Below, piece after piece: positions 41,753 through 50,636 of a stretch of 64,000 nt of DNA. Every line of letters begins with the position of its first letter. The stretch's first letter is position 1. The translations under genes were made by a program, and so were the position numbers. This stretch comes from Streptomyces sp. AC550_RSS872 (lineage in GTDB: Bacteria > Actinomycetota > Actinomycetes > Streptomycetales > Streptomycetaceae). The stretch spans positions 1-64,000 of the forward strand of contig NZ_JAGMUL010000021.1 in assembly GCF_019049285.1 (NCBI RefSeq), read 5' to 3'. The notes beneath the pieces are model-generated. The model made no database searches, was not told the DNA's origin, and saw nothing but the letters and a program-made list of their open reading frames with translations.

Positions 41753-43000
41753 TCAAATTCCACTCTTTCGCCGTAAACCCGACTTCGACCGGCCGCGCTC
41801 ACCCCGCCCGCCGGGGTCCTCCGACTCCCCCGCCGTACTCCCCGGCGCCCGCAGCGCCGTCGCCGCCGACAGCAGCAACAGCGCCCCCAGCATCACGAAC
41901 GGCGCCGCCACCCCCGCGAGACCCGCGATCAGGCCCGCCGACGCCGGGGCCGCGACCTGCCCGAGCCGGTTGCCGGTCAGACGCAGGGCGAGGGCGGTGG
42001 AGCGGGCGCCGTGGGGAGCCGCCTGAACGACCGTCGTCATGGACAGCGGCTGGCCGACGCCGAGGCAGAAGCCGAGCACCGCCAGCATCAGGGCCAGTGC
42101 CCACACCGGCACCGGCAGCGCGATCCCCGCGCACAGCAGGGCCGCCAGCAGACAGGTCACGGTGAGCAGCAGGGTCCGGCCCAGCAGCCGTAGCAGGGGC
42201 GTCAGGACCAGACGGCAGGCGATGGTGGCCGCCGCGCGCAGGCTGAGCAGCAGGCCGATCACGGACGGCGCGATCCCGCGGTGCTCGCCGACCACGGGGA
42301 GGTAGGCGGTGAGGATGTCGGTCGCGGAGAGCACGGCGAGGCTGATGAAGATGCCGGCGGGCACGCCCCGGGCGCGCAGGATGCGCTGGACGGGGACGCG
42401 CTCTCCCCGCTCCTTGCGGGACGCGGCCGCCGTACGGCGCTCTATGCGCCACAGCGAGGTCAGCGCGACCGCGCCGCCCGCGCCCGCCACCAGCAGGGCG
42501 AACGCGCTGGTCCCCGCCATGTCCCGGCCGCCGATCAGCGCGCCCGCGGCGATCGGGCCGACCAGCTGGCCGAGCGAGGCACCGATGGTGAAGTGGCCGA
42601 AGTTGCGGTCCTGTTCGTGCGGGGCGGACTGGCGGGCGACGAGGGACTGGGCACCGATGACGAAGCAGAGGTGGCCGAGGCCCATGACGCCGCTCCAGAT
42701 CGCCATCGCCCCGAGGGAGTCCGCGAGGCCGCTCAGCGCGCAGCCCCCGGATATCAGCACGACGCCGACGGGCAGCAACGGGGCGCAGCGCCCGTGGTCG
42801 GTGCGGCGGCCGAGCGGGACGGCGGCGAACAGCGGCAGCAGGGCGTAGACGCCCGCGATCACGCCGACCGCACGCTCGTCCGCGCCCAACGCCAGCGCCC
42901 GGTAGGAGACGGCGGGCCGGGCCATCGACACCGCCCCCTGCGCGAAGCTGAAGGCGATGACGAGGCGGAGCAGCCAGCCACGGTTCCCACCGGGCGCCAT
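41753..43000 (-). CDS. MFS transporter, multidrug-efflux-like
   Basis: This 415-residue protein has 12 membrane helices and MFS signatures: LGADERAVGVIAGVYALLPLFAAVPLGRRTDHGRCAPL (loop 2-3, about residues 35-72) and GFCLGVGQPLSMTTVVQAAP in the C-terminal half. It is a drug or metabolite exporter by general family resemblance. It starts at ATG 43000, 69 bp downstream of the citrate transporter stop on the same strand, so co-transcription is possible but not certain. Confidence 0.82.
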   Translation of the reverse strand: MAPGGNRGWLLRLVIAFSFAQGAVSMARPAVSYRALALGADERAVGVIAGVYALLPLFAAVPLGRRTDHGRCAPLLPVGVVLISGGCALSGLADSLGAMAIWSGVMGLGHLCFVIGAQSLVARQSAPHEQDRNFGHFTIGASLGQLVGPIAAGALIGGRDMAGTSAFALLVAGAGGAVALTSLWRIERRTAAASRKERGERVPVQRILRARGVPAGIFISLAVLSATDILTAYLPVVGEHRGIAPSVIGLLLSLRAAATIACRLVLTPLLRLLGRTLLLTVTCLLAALLCAGIALPVPVWALALMLAVLGFCLGVGQPLSMTTVVQAAPHGARSTALALRLTGNRLGQVAAPASAGLIAGLAGVAAPFVMLGALLLLSAATALRAPGSTAGESEDPGGRGERGRSKSGLRRKSGI

Positions 43001-43069
43001 GATCGTGTCCTCCCAGGGATCCCGGAACGTCCGGACGGGTCCGGAACGCCACGGAGCAGTGCGTGCGGG

Positions 43070-44497
43070 TCAGATGATGCCGAAGAGCAGCCCGGCCGCG
43101 AGGATGACGAGGCAGGTGAGGGCCGCCCACTTCACCACGAACCTGGTGTGGTCGCCGAACTCCACCTTGGCCATGCCGACCAGGACGTACACGGCCGGGA
43201 CCAGCGGGCTCGACATGTGCAGCGGCTGGCCGACCAGGGAGGCGCGGGCCATCTCCAGCGGGGTGACGCCATGGGCCGCGCCGGCCTCGGCGAGGACCGG
43301 GAGGACGCCGAAGTAGAAGCCGTCGTTCGACATGAAGTAGGTGAGCGGCAGGCTCAGGATGCCGGTGACCAGGGCCATGTGCGGACCCATGCCCTCGGGG
43401 ATGACGTCCACCATCCACTTGGCCATGTGGTCGACCATGCCGGTGCCCTGGAGGACGCCGGTGAAGACGGCGGCGGCGAAGACCATGCCGGAGACGTTGA
43501 GGACGTTGTCGGCGTGGGCGGCGAGGCGGGCCTTCTGGTCCGGGATGTGCGGAAAGTTCACGGTGAGCACGAGCGCGGCGCCGAGCAGGAACAGCACCGG
43601 GATCGGCAGCCACTCCATGATCATGCAGGTGAGCAGGGCGACCGTGAGCAGCGCGTTGAACCAGTAGAGCTTGGGGCGCAGGGTGGGACGGTTCGGGTCG
43701 AGGACCTGGAAGCGCTTCTTCTCGTCCTCGTCGTCGTCCTCGGCGTCGGCGCCCGAGCCGGATCCGCCGGTGGCGACCGCGTCCTTGCCCGTGCCGCCCG
43801 CACCGGAGCCGGCGCCGACCAGGACCGTCTCGGTCGCCTTCTCCTCGGCCTTCTCCTCCACCAGGACCTGGTCCAGGGTGAGGACGCCGAGCCGCTTGCG
43901 CTCGCGCAGACCGAGGAAGTACGAGAGGACGACGACGGCGAGGAGGCCGACGGCGAGGGCCGGGATCATCGGGACGAAGATCTCGCTGGCGTCCACCTTG
44001 AGCGCGGTGGCGGCACGGGCGGTCGGGCCGCCCCACGGCAGGGTGTTCATCACGCCGTTGGCCATGGCGGCCACACCGGTCATCACGACCAGGCTCATCT
44101 TCAGGCGCTTGTACAGCGGGTACATCGCCGAGACGGTGATCATGAAGGTGGTCGAGCCGTCGCCGTCGAGGGAGACGATCGCGGCGAGGATCGCCGTGCC
44201 GACGACGATCCGCATCGGGTCGGCCTTGGCGAACTTCAGGATCCCGCGCACGATCGGGTCGAAGAGGCCGACATCGATCATCACACCGAAGTAGACGATC
44301 GCGAACATGAGCATCGCCGCGGTGGGGGCGAGGCCGGTGACACCTTCGATGACGTAGTCACCGAGCTTGGCGCCCTTTCCGACGAAGACGCAGAACAATG
44401 CCGGAATCAGCACGAGCGCCGCGATCGGCGACATCTTCTTCATCATGATCAGGACCAGGAAGGTCGCGATCATGGCGAAGCCAAGGATGGTCAGCAT
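43070..44497 (-). CDS. CitMHS-family metal-citrate:H+ symporter
   Basis: The 475-residue permease matches the CitMHS family. It has MKKMSPIAALVLIPALFCVFVGKG near the start, VSLDGDGSTTFMITVSAMYPLYKRL (about residues 111-135), NTLPWGGPTARAA, and the C-terminal FMSNDGFYFGVLPVL and GQPLHMSSPLVPAVYVLVG. It would import citrate complexed with a divalent cation. A Gly/Asp/Glu-rich cytoplasmic loop (about residues 230-265) is longer than in B. subtilis CitM. No citrate-sensing two-component system is seen beside it. Confidence 0.88.
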   Translation of the reverse strand: MLTILGFAMIATFLVLIMMKKMSPIAALVLIPALFCVFVGKGAKLGDYVIEGVTGLAPTAAMLMFAIVYFGVMIDVGLFDPIVRGILKFAKADPMRIVVGTAILAAIVSLDGDGSTTFMITVSAMYPLYKRLKMSLVVMTGVAAMANGVMNTLPWGGPTARAATALKVDASEIFVPMIPALAVGLLAVVVLSYFLGLRERKRLGVLTLDQVLVEEKAEEKATETVLVGAGSGAGGTGKDAVATGGSGSGADAEDDDEDEKKRFQVLDPNRPTLRPKLYWFNALLTVALLTCMIMEWLPIPVLFLLGAALVLTVNFPHIPDQKARLAAHADNVLNVSGMVFAAAVFTGVLQGTGMVDHMAKWMVDVIPEGMGPHMALVTGILSLPLTYFMSNDGFYFGVLPVLAEAGAAHGVTPLEMARASLVGQPLHMSSPLVPAVYVLVGMAKVEFGDHTRFVVKWAALTCLVILAAGLLFGII

Positions 44498-44631
44498 GAG
44501 TGGATACCTAACGTTCGCCCTTGAACGACCCACCAGGGCCGGCGGTGGGACGACGTTAGGTCCGTTCAAACAGCCTTAACAAGACGTTGACATGCGAGCA
44601 ATAAGCGCAAAACTCCAGGTCAGAGCTTTGC

Positions 44632-46884
44632 TCAGGTCAGAGGCGTGATCTTTTCGGCCACCGGGGCCACTTCAACCGGCACTCCGTTGAGCACGGCGTT
44701 GCCCGACAGCGGGTCGAGGAGGCTGCCGTCGAGGAGCTGGTTGACGTTGACACCGGGGTCGGCGGCGGCGTGGCCGAGGCGGGTGCCGGGGCGGTCGTGG
44801 CCCCAGCCGTGCGGCAGGCTCACCACGCCCGGGCGCACGACGTCGGTGACCTCCGCGGGCGCGGTCACCTCTCCCCCGGCGCCCTTGAGGCGTACGTCCG
44901 CCCCGTCCCGCACCCCGAGCCGCTCGGCGTCGTCCGGGTGGATGTGCAGGGTGCAGCGGTTGGAGCCACCCGTGAGGGCGGGCACGTTGTGCATCCAGCT
45001 GTTGTTGGACCGCAGATGACGGCGGCCGATCAGAACGAGTCCGTCGGCGCGCTCGCGCAGGGCCGCCCTGAGGCGGGGCAGGTCGTCGGCGAGGGGGCGC
45101 GGCAGCAGCTCCACCTTGCCGCTGGCGGTCTTCAGCGGCTGCGGCAGCCGGGACGCGAGCGGCCCGAGGTCGATGCCGTGGGGATGCGCGAGCAGCTTCT
45201 CCAGGCTCAGCCCGTCCGGTCGTACGCCGAAGCCGTCGCCGTACGGGCCCAGGCGCAGCATCATGTCGAGCCGCCGCTCGGGGCCGCTGACGCCGGTGAG
45301 CCGCGCGGCGAGTTCGTGCGGGTCCTGCCCGTGGACGGGAGAGTGGGGCTCCTTGACGGCCTTGCCGAGGGTCTGGCCGATGACCAGGTCGTCGACGGCG
45401 GACGGGTCGGCGCCGTGCATGCCGGTCGCGGCGAGGGTCAGCCGGGCCAGGATCTCGGTCTCCGCCATCCGGCCGGGCTCCAGCGGGACGGCGGGGCGGG
45501 TGTAGCGGACCTGGTTGCGCACGGCGAGGGCGTTGAAGGCGAAGTCGTGGTGCGGGCTCTGCGAGGGCGGGGGCGGGGGCAGTACGACGTGGGCGTGGCG
45601 CGAGGTCTCGTTGAGGTACGGGTCGACGCTGACCATGAAGTCGAGCGAGCCGAGGGCCTTGTCGAGCCGGTCGCCGTCGGGGGCGGACAGTACGGGGTTG
45701 GTGGCGACGGCGATGACGGCCCGGATCGGCTCGCCCTGCTCAGTGGCGGTGTCGATCTCCTCGGCGAGCGCGGAGAGCGGCAACTCGCCCTTGGCCTCGG
45801 GGTGTTCGCTCACCCGGGAGTGCCAGCGGCCGAGCGCGAAGCCACGGCCGGGGCCGGCGGGGCGAGGCGTCTTGTCGGTGGCCGCCTGCGGGAAGAGCGC
45901 ACCGCCGGGGCGGTCGAGGTTGCCGGTGAGGACGTTGAGGACGTCGACCAGCCAGCTGGCCAGGGTGCCGTGCGGGACGGTGCAGCTGCCGATGCGGCCG
46001 TAGACGGCGGCGGTGGGCGCGGCGGCGAGTTCGCGGGCGAGGACGCGGATCGCGCCGGCGTCCACGTCGCAGGCGTCGGCGGCGGCTTCGGGAGTGAAGT
46101 CCCGTACGGCGTCGGGGAGTTCGTCGAGTCCTTGGAGATGCGGGGTCAGCTCGCCCGGATCGACCAGGCCCTCGTCGAAGAGGGTGTACGCCATCGCCGC
46201 GAGGAGCAGCGCGTCCGTGCCGGGCCGGATCGCGATGTGCCGGTCGGCGAGCTTGGCGGTGCGAGTGCGGCGCGGGTCGATGACGGTGAGGGTGCCGCCG
46301 CGGGCCTTGAGCGCCTTGAGCTTGCCCGGGAAGTCGGGGGCGGTGCACAGGCTGCCGTTGGACTCCAGGGGGTTCGCCCCGATGAGGAGCAGATGGTCGG
46401 TGTGATCCAGGTCCGGTACGGGGATCGCGAGGGCGTCGCCGTAGAGCAGTCCGCTGGAGACGTGCTTGGGCATCTGGTCGACCGTGGAGGCGGTGAAGAC
46501 GCTGTGGGTACCGAGGCCGGCGAGCAGCACCGGCGGGTAGAGCGCACCGGCCATGGTGTGCACGTTGGGGTTGCCGAGGACGACGCCCACCGAGTTCGGC
46601 CCGTACCGCTCGACGACCGGCCGGATCCCGGCGGCGACCGCGTCGAAGGCCTCCTCCCAGGTGGCCTCGCGCAGCTCGCCGTCCTCGCGTACGAGCGGGG
46701 TGCGCAGCCGGTCGGGGTCGCCGTCGACGGCCCCGAAGGAGGCGCCCTTTGGGCAGATGAACCCCTTGCTGAACACGTCGTCACGGTCACCGCGGGCACC
46801 GGTGACCTCGGTCCCCTCGATGGTGAGGGTCAGGCCGCAGGTGGCCTCACACAGGGGACAGATACGCAGTGCGGTGCGGGACAC
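44632..46884 (-). CDS. Molybdopterin oxidoreductase with [4Fe-4S] cluster (formate dehydrogenase/nitrate reductase type)
   Basis: The 750-residue product starts with the cluster motif Cys9-X2-Cys12-X3-Cys16 and a fourth Cys in FICPKG. It then shows the molybdopterin domains (LLIGANPLESNG, VIDPRRTRTAKLADRHIAIRPGTDALLLAAMAY, and the C-terminal dinucleotide-binding HPDDAERLGVRDGADVRLKG, VSLPHGWGHDR and NVNQLLDG). It lacks a Tat leader, so it is cytoplasmic. GTG 46884 is chosen because GGGAGGACCC precedes it. The substrate is unknown. The perfect-arm operator D lies 48 bp upstream. Confidence 0.85.
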   Translation of the reverse strand: MSRTALRICPLCEATCGLTLTIEGTEVTGARGDRDDVFSKGFICPKGASFGAVDGDPDRLRTPLVREDGELREATWEEAFDAVAAGIRPVVERYGPNSVGVVLGNPNVHTMAGALYPPVLLAGLGTHSVFTASTVDQMPKHVSSGLLYGDALAIPVPDLDHTDHLLLIGANPLESNGSLCTAPDFPGKLKALKARGGTLTVIDPRRTRTAKLADRHIAIRPGTDALLLAAMAYTLFDEGLVDPGELTPHLQGLDELPDAVRDFTPEAAADACDVDAGAIRVLARELAAAPTAAVYGRIGSCTVPHGTLASWLVDVLNVLTGNLDRPGGALFPQAATDKTPRPAGPGRGFALGRWHSRVSEHPEAKGELPLSALAEEIDTATEQGEPIRAVIAVATNPVLSAPDGDRLDKALGSLDFMVSVDPYLNETSRHAHVVLPPPPPSQSPHHDFAFNALAVRNQVRYTRPAVPLEPGRMAETEILARLTLAATGMHGADPSAVDDLVIGQTLGKAVKEPHSPVHGQDPHELAARLTGVSGPERRLDMMLRLGPYGDGFGVRPDGLSLEKLLAHPHGIDLGPLASRLPQPLKTASGKVELLPRPLADDLPRLRAALRERADGLVLIGRRHLRSNNSWMHNVPALTGGSNRCTLHIHPDDAERLGVRDGADVRLKGAGGEVTAPAEVTDVVRPGVVSLPHGWGHDRPGTRLGHAAADPGVNVNQLLDGSLLDPLSGNAVLNGVPVEVAPVAEKITPLT

Positions 46885-46931
46885 GGGTCCTCCCGGGGTG
46901 GCGGCGGCGATGGCGCGCGATGCACGACCGA

Positions 46932-46949
46932 GCATACCGACCGGTATGG
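46932..46949. promoter_or_regulatory. Putative TetR operator, site D
   Basis: CATACCG-AC-CGGTATG is a perfect 7-2-7 inverted repeat (46933-46948) between the TetR gene at 47026 and the molybdenum oxidoreductase start. It shares CATACCGACCGGT with site B. The nearby TetR is the most economical regulator. Confidence 0.65.
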
Positions 46950-47025
46950 ACGGAGGGGAGTCCCGGCAGGGGGTGAGGTCGGAATTCCGCGATGCGCCGC
47001 CCGGCCTCCCGGCAGGGCGACCGCG

Positions 47026-47640
47026 TCAGTCCAGCACCCGCGCCAGATACGCCCGCAGCATCTCCCGGGCCTCCTCGATGATCCGGTCGTCGCCGCCCGG
47101 GGACACCCGGAACGCGAGGTGGACGAGGGTGTCGGCGGTTTCGACGGCGATGAGGAAGGTGCGGCGCAGGTCGTCGTCCGGTTCGCGGCCGAGGTAGCCG
47201 GAGAGCAGGTCGGTGAGGCGGTCGGCGACGCGGGTGTTGGGTTCGCCCCGGGTGCCGACGGGGATCTGGTTGCCGAAGTCGACGAGGGAGAAGCCGGGCG
47301 CGGTGCGCTTCATGGCGAGGTACTCGTCGAGCACGGCGTCCATCGCCACCCGCCAGCCGCCGTCCGCGGCGTCCCTCAGGCGTTCGGTGACGCGGGCCGT
47401 GTAGCGCTCGAGGTTGCGCTGGGCGAGGGCGTCGGCCATCTGGCGCTTGTTGCCGAAGAACCGGTAGACGGAGCCGATGGGGACGCCGGCGCGCTGGGCG
47501 ACGGCCCGGGTGCTCAGGTCGTCGTAGCCGACCTCGTCGAGGAGGTCGGCGCAGGCGTCGAGGATCCGCGTGAGCCGTTCGGCGCTGCGCCGCTGCACGG
47601 GCGCCCGGCGAAGCGTTTCTGGGTGGGGCACGGTCTTCAT
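47026..47640 (-). CDS. TetR-family regulator upstream of the molybdopterin oxidoreductase
   Basis: The 204-residue protein has a TetR DNA-binding domain (ILDACADLLDEVGYDDLSTRAVAQRAGVPIGSVYRFFGNKRQMADALAQRN, about residues 25-75) and a C-terminal domain of the TetR_C_17-like type (MKRTAPGFSLVDFGNQIP, then TFLIAVETADTLVHLAF). ATG 47640 follows GGAAAGG. It is transcribed toward the molybdopterin oxidoreductase gene, with operator D in between, suggesting that it controls that gene. Confidence 0.84.
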   Translation of the reverse strand: MKTVPHPETLRRAPVQRRSAERLTRILDACADLLDEVGYDDLSTRAVAQRAGVPIGSVYRFFGNKRQMADALAQRNLERYTARVTERLRDAADGGWRVAMDAVLDEYLAMKRTAPGFSLVDFGNQIPVGTRGEPNTRVADRLTDLLSGYLGREPDDDLRRTFLIAVETADTLVHLAFRVSPGGDDRIIEEAREMLRAYLARVLD

Positions 47641-47731
47641 GATGCCTTTCCGGCTCGGTCCGGGGAACATCGACCCCCAGTACGGAGACGGGTGCCCGGC
47701 GCACTCAGCGCCGCGGTGGACGGGGACGGGG

Positions 47732-48253
47732 TCAGGGCCGCCCCGGTTCCGATGCCGTGATGTCCGCCGTGCTCTGGACGGGGCCGTCCGCCACGGCCCA
47801 CACCGTGCCGTCGTCGGCGTACAGCCGCACGGTGACCTGGTGCGTGCCGCGCGGGACGAGGCGGGCCGGGAGGCGGTACTCGGGGGTACGCAGCCTGGTG
47901 ACGAGACGGTCGTCCACGTAGAGGTACGCGAGCCCGCGCCCGGCGACCGCCCGCGCCCCCGCCCCGGCCGGCGAGAAGCGGAACCTGCGGACGGTCAGCC
48001 GTACGTCCCAGCTCCCGTCGTCGCCGTCCGGGTCCGGCTGCACCTCTATGCCGACCTCGGGCGCCTCGTCCTCGTCCACCTCGCGGTAGTGCCGCCCCTC
48101 GGCGTCGGTGTCGTCGAGGACCTTGCCCACAGGGGAGGGCGATGCCGCGTTCTGCCCCTGGTCCGGGGCGGCACCGGAGTCGCAGCCCGTGGTCGCGGTC
48201 AGCAGCAGGACACAGACCGCGAGCGCGGCGAGCGGGGTCCGGGGCCATGACAT
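47732..48253 (-). CDS. Small secreted lipoprotein
   Basis: The 173-residue precursor has a lipoprotein signal: a hydrophobic stretch PLAALAVCVLLLTATTGC whose Cys (residue 24) would be lipidated. The mature part is acidic at first (DDTDAEGRHYREVDEDEAPE) and then forms a predicted beta-sandwich (SWDVRLTVRRFRFSP, LYVDDRLVTRLRTPEYRLPARLVPRGTHQVTVRLYADDG). I do not recognise the domain. It is expected on the outer face of the cytoplasmic membrane. It is divergent from homogentisate dioxygenase across a 161-bp gap. Confidence 0.72.
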   Translation of the reverse strand: MSWPRTPLAALAVCVLLLTATTGCDSGAAPDQGQNAASPSPVGKVLDDTDAEGRHYREVDEDEAPEVGIEVQPDPDGDDGSWDVRLTVRRFRFSPAGAGARAVAGRGLAYLYVDDRLVTRLRTPEYRLPARLVPRGTHQVTVRLYADDGTVWAVADGPVQSTADITASEPGRP

Positions 48254-48414
48254 GCCCGGGAGACTAGAACACCGGTCCGACAGCCGGATCCCCCTGGAGT
48301 CTGGTTCACGTCCGGTTCCCGTCGTCCTCGAAGGGGAGGCACCGCCGATCTCTTGCGCTTGCGAAACCGCAATCCTACGGTGAAGCATAGGAATCAGATC
48401 CCGAAGGAGCGACC

Positions 48415-49764
48415 ATGACCGATGGGGGCACCTCCCGCGCAAGCGTGTTCGAGCATGGGGGAGCGCGGAAGACCGCGGAAGGGCTGACCTACCTCTCCGG
48501 TTTCGGCAACGAGCACAGCTCGGAGGCGGTGCCCGGCGCCCTCCCCGAGGGCCGCAACTCACCCCAGCGCGCTCCGCTGGGCCTCTACGCGGAGCAGCTG
48601 AGCGGTACGGCGTTCACCGAGCCGAGGGCCCACAACCGCCGCTCCTGGCTGTACCGCATCCACCCGTCGGCCGCGCACCCGGCGTTCGCGCGCACCGACA
48701 ACGGCGCGATCCGTACGGCGCCCTTCACCGAGTCCGTACCGGATCCGAACCGACTGCGCTGGAACCCGCTGCCCGAACCGGCCCCCGGCACCGACTTCCT
48801 CGCAGGCCTGTGGACCCTGGGCGGCAACGGCGACGCGACCCAGCGCACCGGCATGGCCGTGCACCTGTATCACGCCAACGCGTCCATGGACCGCGTCTTC
48901 AGCGACGCCGACGGCGAGCTGCTGATCGTGCCGGAGCGCGGCGGGCTGCTGCTGCACACGGAGTTCGGGCGCCTCCATGTGGAGCCGGCATATGTGGCAC
49001 TGATCCCACGTGGGGTGCGCTTCCGTGTGGAGCTACTGGATGACTCCGCCCGGGGTTATGTGTGCGAGAACTATGGGGCGCCCTTCCACCTCCCCGACCT
49101 CGGCCCGATCGGCGCCAACGGACTCGCCAACGCCCGGGACTTCATGGCTCCGGTGGCCGCGTACGAGGAGGTCGAGGGCCCGGTGGAGGTGGTCAACAAG
49201 TTCTGCGGCAACCTCTGGACGGCCCTCTACGACCACACACCTCTCGACGTGGTGGCCTGGCACGGCAACCATGTGCCGTACATCTATGATCTGCGCCGCT
49301 TCAATGTGATCGGCACCATCTCCTACGACCACCCCGACCCGTCGATCTTCACGGTGCTGACGTCCCCGTCGGACACGCCCGGCCTCGCGGGCGTCGACTT
49401 CGTGGTCTTCGCGCCGCGCTGGCTGGTGGGCGAGGACACCTTCCGGCCGCCGTACTTCCACCGGAACGTGATGAGCGAGTACATGGGCCTGATCGAGGGC
49501 GCCTACGACGCGAAGGCGGAGGGCTTCGTACCCGGCGGCGGCTCGCTGCACAACATGATGTCGGCGCACGGCCCGGACCGGGAGACGTTCGACAAGGCCA
49601 GCGCGGCCGAGCTGAAACCGCAGAAGATCGACGACGGTCTTGCCTTCATGTTCGAGACCCGCTGGCCGGTGACGCTCACCCCGCAGGCGGCGGGCGCCGA
49701 GCACCTGCAACAGCGATACGACGACGTCTGGCAGGGCATGGAGCGCCACTTCCGCGCGGTTTGA
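48415..49764 (+). CDS. hmgA: Homogentisate 1,2-dioxygenase
   Basis: The 449-residue enzyme opens the homogentisate ring to maleylacetoacetate in tyrosine and phenylalanine degradation. Conserved features include [35 protein letters not shown], and the iron-ligand region [19 protein letters not shown] with its His and Glu, followed by [11 protein letters not shown] with the third His. AAGGAG precedes ATG 48415. Residues 4-17 ([14 protein letters not shown]) are encoded by a dispersed repeat and look like an insertion ahead of the normal N-terminus. The downstream GntR gene is on the same strand. Confidence 0.94.
   Translation: MTDGGTSRASVFEHGGARKTAEGLTYLSGFGNEHSSEAVPGALPEGRNSPQRAPLGLYAEQLSGTAFTEPRAHNRRSWLYRIHPSAAHPAFARTDNGAIRTAPFTESVPDPNRLRWNPLPEPAPGTDFLAGLWTLGGNGDATQRTGMAVHLYHANASMDRVFSDADGELLIVPERGGLLLHTEFGRLHVEPAYVALIPRGVRFRVELLDDSARGYVCENYGAPFHLPDLGPIGANGLANARDFMAPVAAYEEVEGPVEVVNKFCGNLWTALYDHTPLDVVAWHGNHVPYIYDLRRFNVIGTISYDHPDPSIFTVLTSPSDTPGLAGVDFVVFAPRWLVGEDTFRPPYFHRNVMSEYMGLIEGAYDAKAEGFVPGGGSLHNMMSAHGPDRETFDKASAAELKPQKIDDGLAFMFETRWPVTLTPQAAGAEHLQQRYDDVWQGMERHFRAV
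48423..48465 (+). repeat. Dispersed hairpin repeat inside the hmgA N-terminus
   Basis: TGGGGGCACCTCCCGCGCAA, then GCGTGTTCGAGCATGGGGGA and GCG. The same module, with a few changes, occurs on the minus strand within the MITE-like element at about 35825-35878. It is translated in frame as part of homogentisate dioxygenase. Confidence 0.75.
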
Positions 49765-49846
49765 CGGCCGTTCGCCTCCGGGACGCTCTCAGCCCCTACG
49801 GCCCACTCGGTTGCAGTAAAGATTCCCGACCGGTACGGATGGCCCC

Positions 49847-50596
49847 GTGACCTCCTTCGCTCCGGACTCGATCGTCCTGAACCGCAAACTGCCGCTCTGG
49901 TACCAGGTGTCGCAGTCGCTGCGCGCCTCGATACTCGGCCGGCGGCCGCAGGACCCGCTGCGGCTGCCCACCGAGGAGCAGTTGGCGGAGCACTACGGCG
50001 TGAGCGTGCTGACCATGCGGCAGGCGCTCAAGGAGTTGGAGGACGAGGGCCTGATCACCCGCCACCGCCGACGGGGCACGTTCATCGAGCCGGACGTCCG
50101 CCGGGGCGCCCCGGTGCGGCTGCTCGGCTCGGTCGACGCGATCGTGGCGCAGCAGTCCGGCATGGTGACGGAGCTGCTGGAGCACGGCACGGTGCCCGTG
50201 CCCGCCGAAGTCGCCGAGTTCTTCCCGGACGTCGACGAGGTGGCGACGTACCACCGGCTGCGCAGCGACGACAAGACGGGCGAGCCGACCAACCACGCCC
50301 GCAACTACGTCCGCCCCGAACTCGCCGCCCGCATCGACCTGGACGACCTCGTCCGCTGGCCGATGACCAAGGTGCTGCGGGACGTCGTCGGGGCGGACAT
50401 CAGCCGCATCACGGACACGGTCGAGGCGCGCCTCGCCGACCCGGAGACCGCACGGCTGCTCCAAGTCCCGCTGCTGAGCCCGATCCTGCACTACACCGGC
50501 GTGACCTACGACGCGGAGGGACGGGTGCTGGACGCGGCGGTCATCCACTACCGGGGCGACCGCTTCTCCTTCACGGTGACGCTGGATGCCCACTGA
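49847..50596 (+). CDS. GntR/HutC-family regulator with UTRA domain
   Basis: The 249-residue protein has an N-terminal winged helix (PLWYQVSQSLRASIL, LRLPTEEQLAEHYGVSVLTMRQALKELEDEGLITRHRRRGTFIEP, about residues 17-83) and a C-terminal UTRA ligand-binding domain (DEVATYHRLRSDDKTGEPTNHARNYVRPELAARI, then GRVLDAAVIHYRGDRFSFTVTLD). It follows homogentisate dioxygenase by 82 bp and may control that pathway, but no operator was identified. GTG 49847 is the start. Confidence 0.87.
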   Translation: MTSFAPDSIVLNRKLPLWYQVSQSLRASILGRRPQDPLRLPTEEQLAEHYGVSVLTMRQALKELEDEGLITRHRRRGTFIEPDVRRGAPVRLLGSVDAIVAQQSGMVTELLEHGTVPVPAEVAEFFPDVDEVATYHRLRSDDKTGEPTNHARNYVRPELAARIDLDDLVRWPMTKVLRDVVGADISRITDTVEARLADPETARLLQVPLLSPILHYTGVTYDAEGRVLDAAVIHYRGDRFSFTVTLDAH

Positions 50597-50636
50597 CCCG
50601 CGTGACCCCCCGTGCCTGTCGGCGACACGTCGTACG

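Noticed and set aside
44770..47760. A 996-codon open frame on the plus strand across the molybdopterin oxidoreductase and TetR genes
   Set aside because: It spans two genes on the other strand and has shadow-like composition; the opposite strand has clear catalytic motifs.
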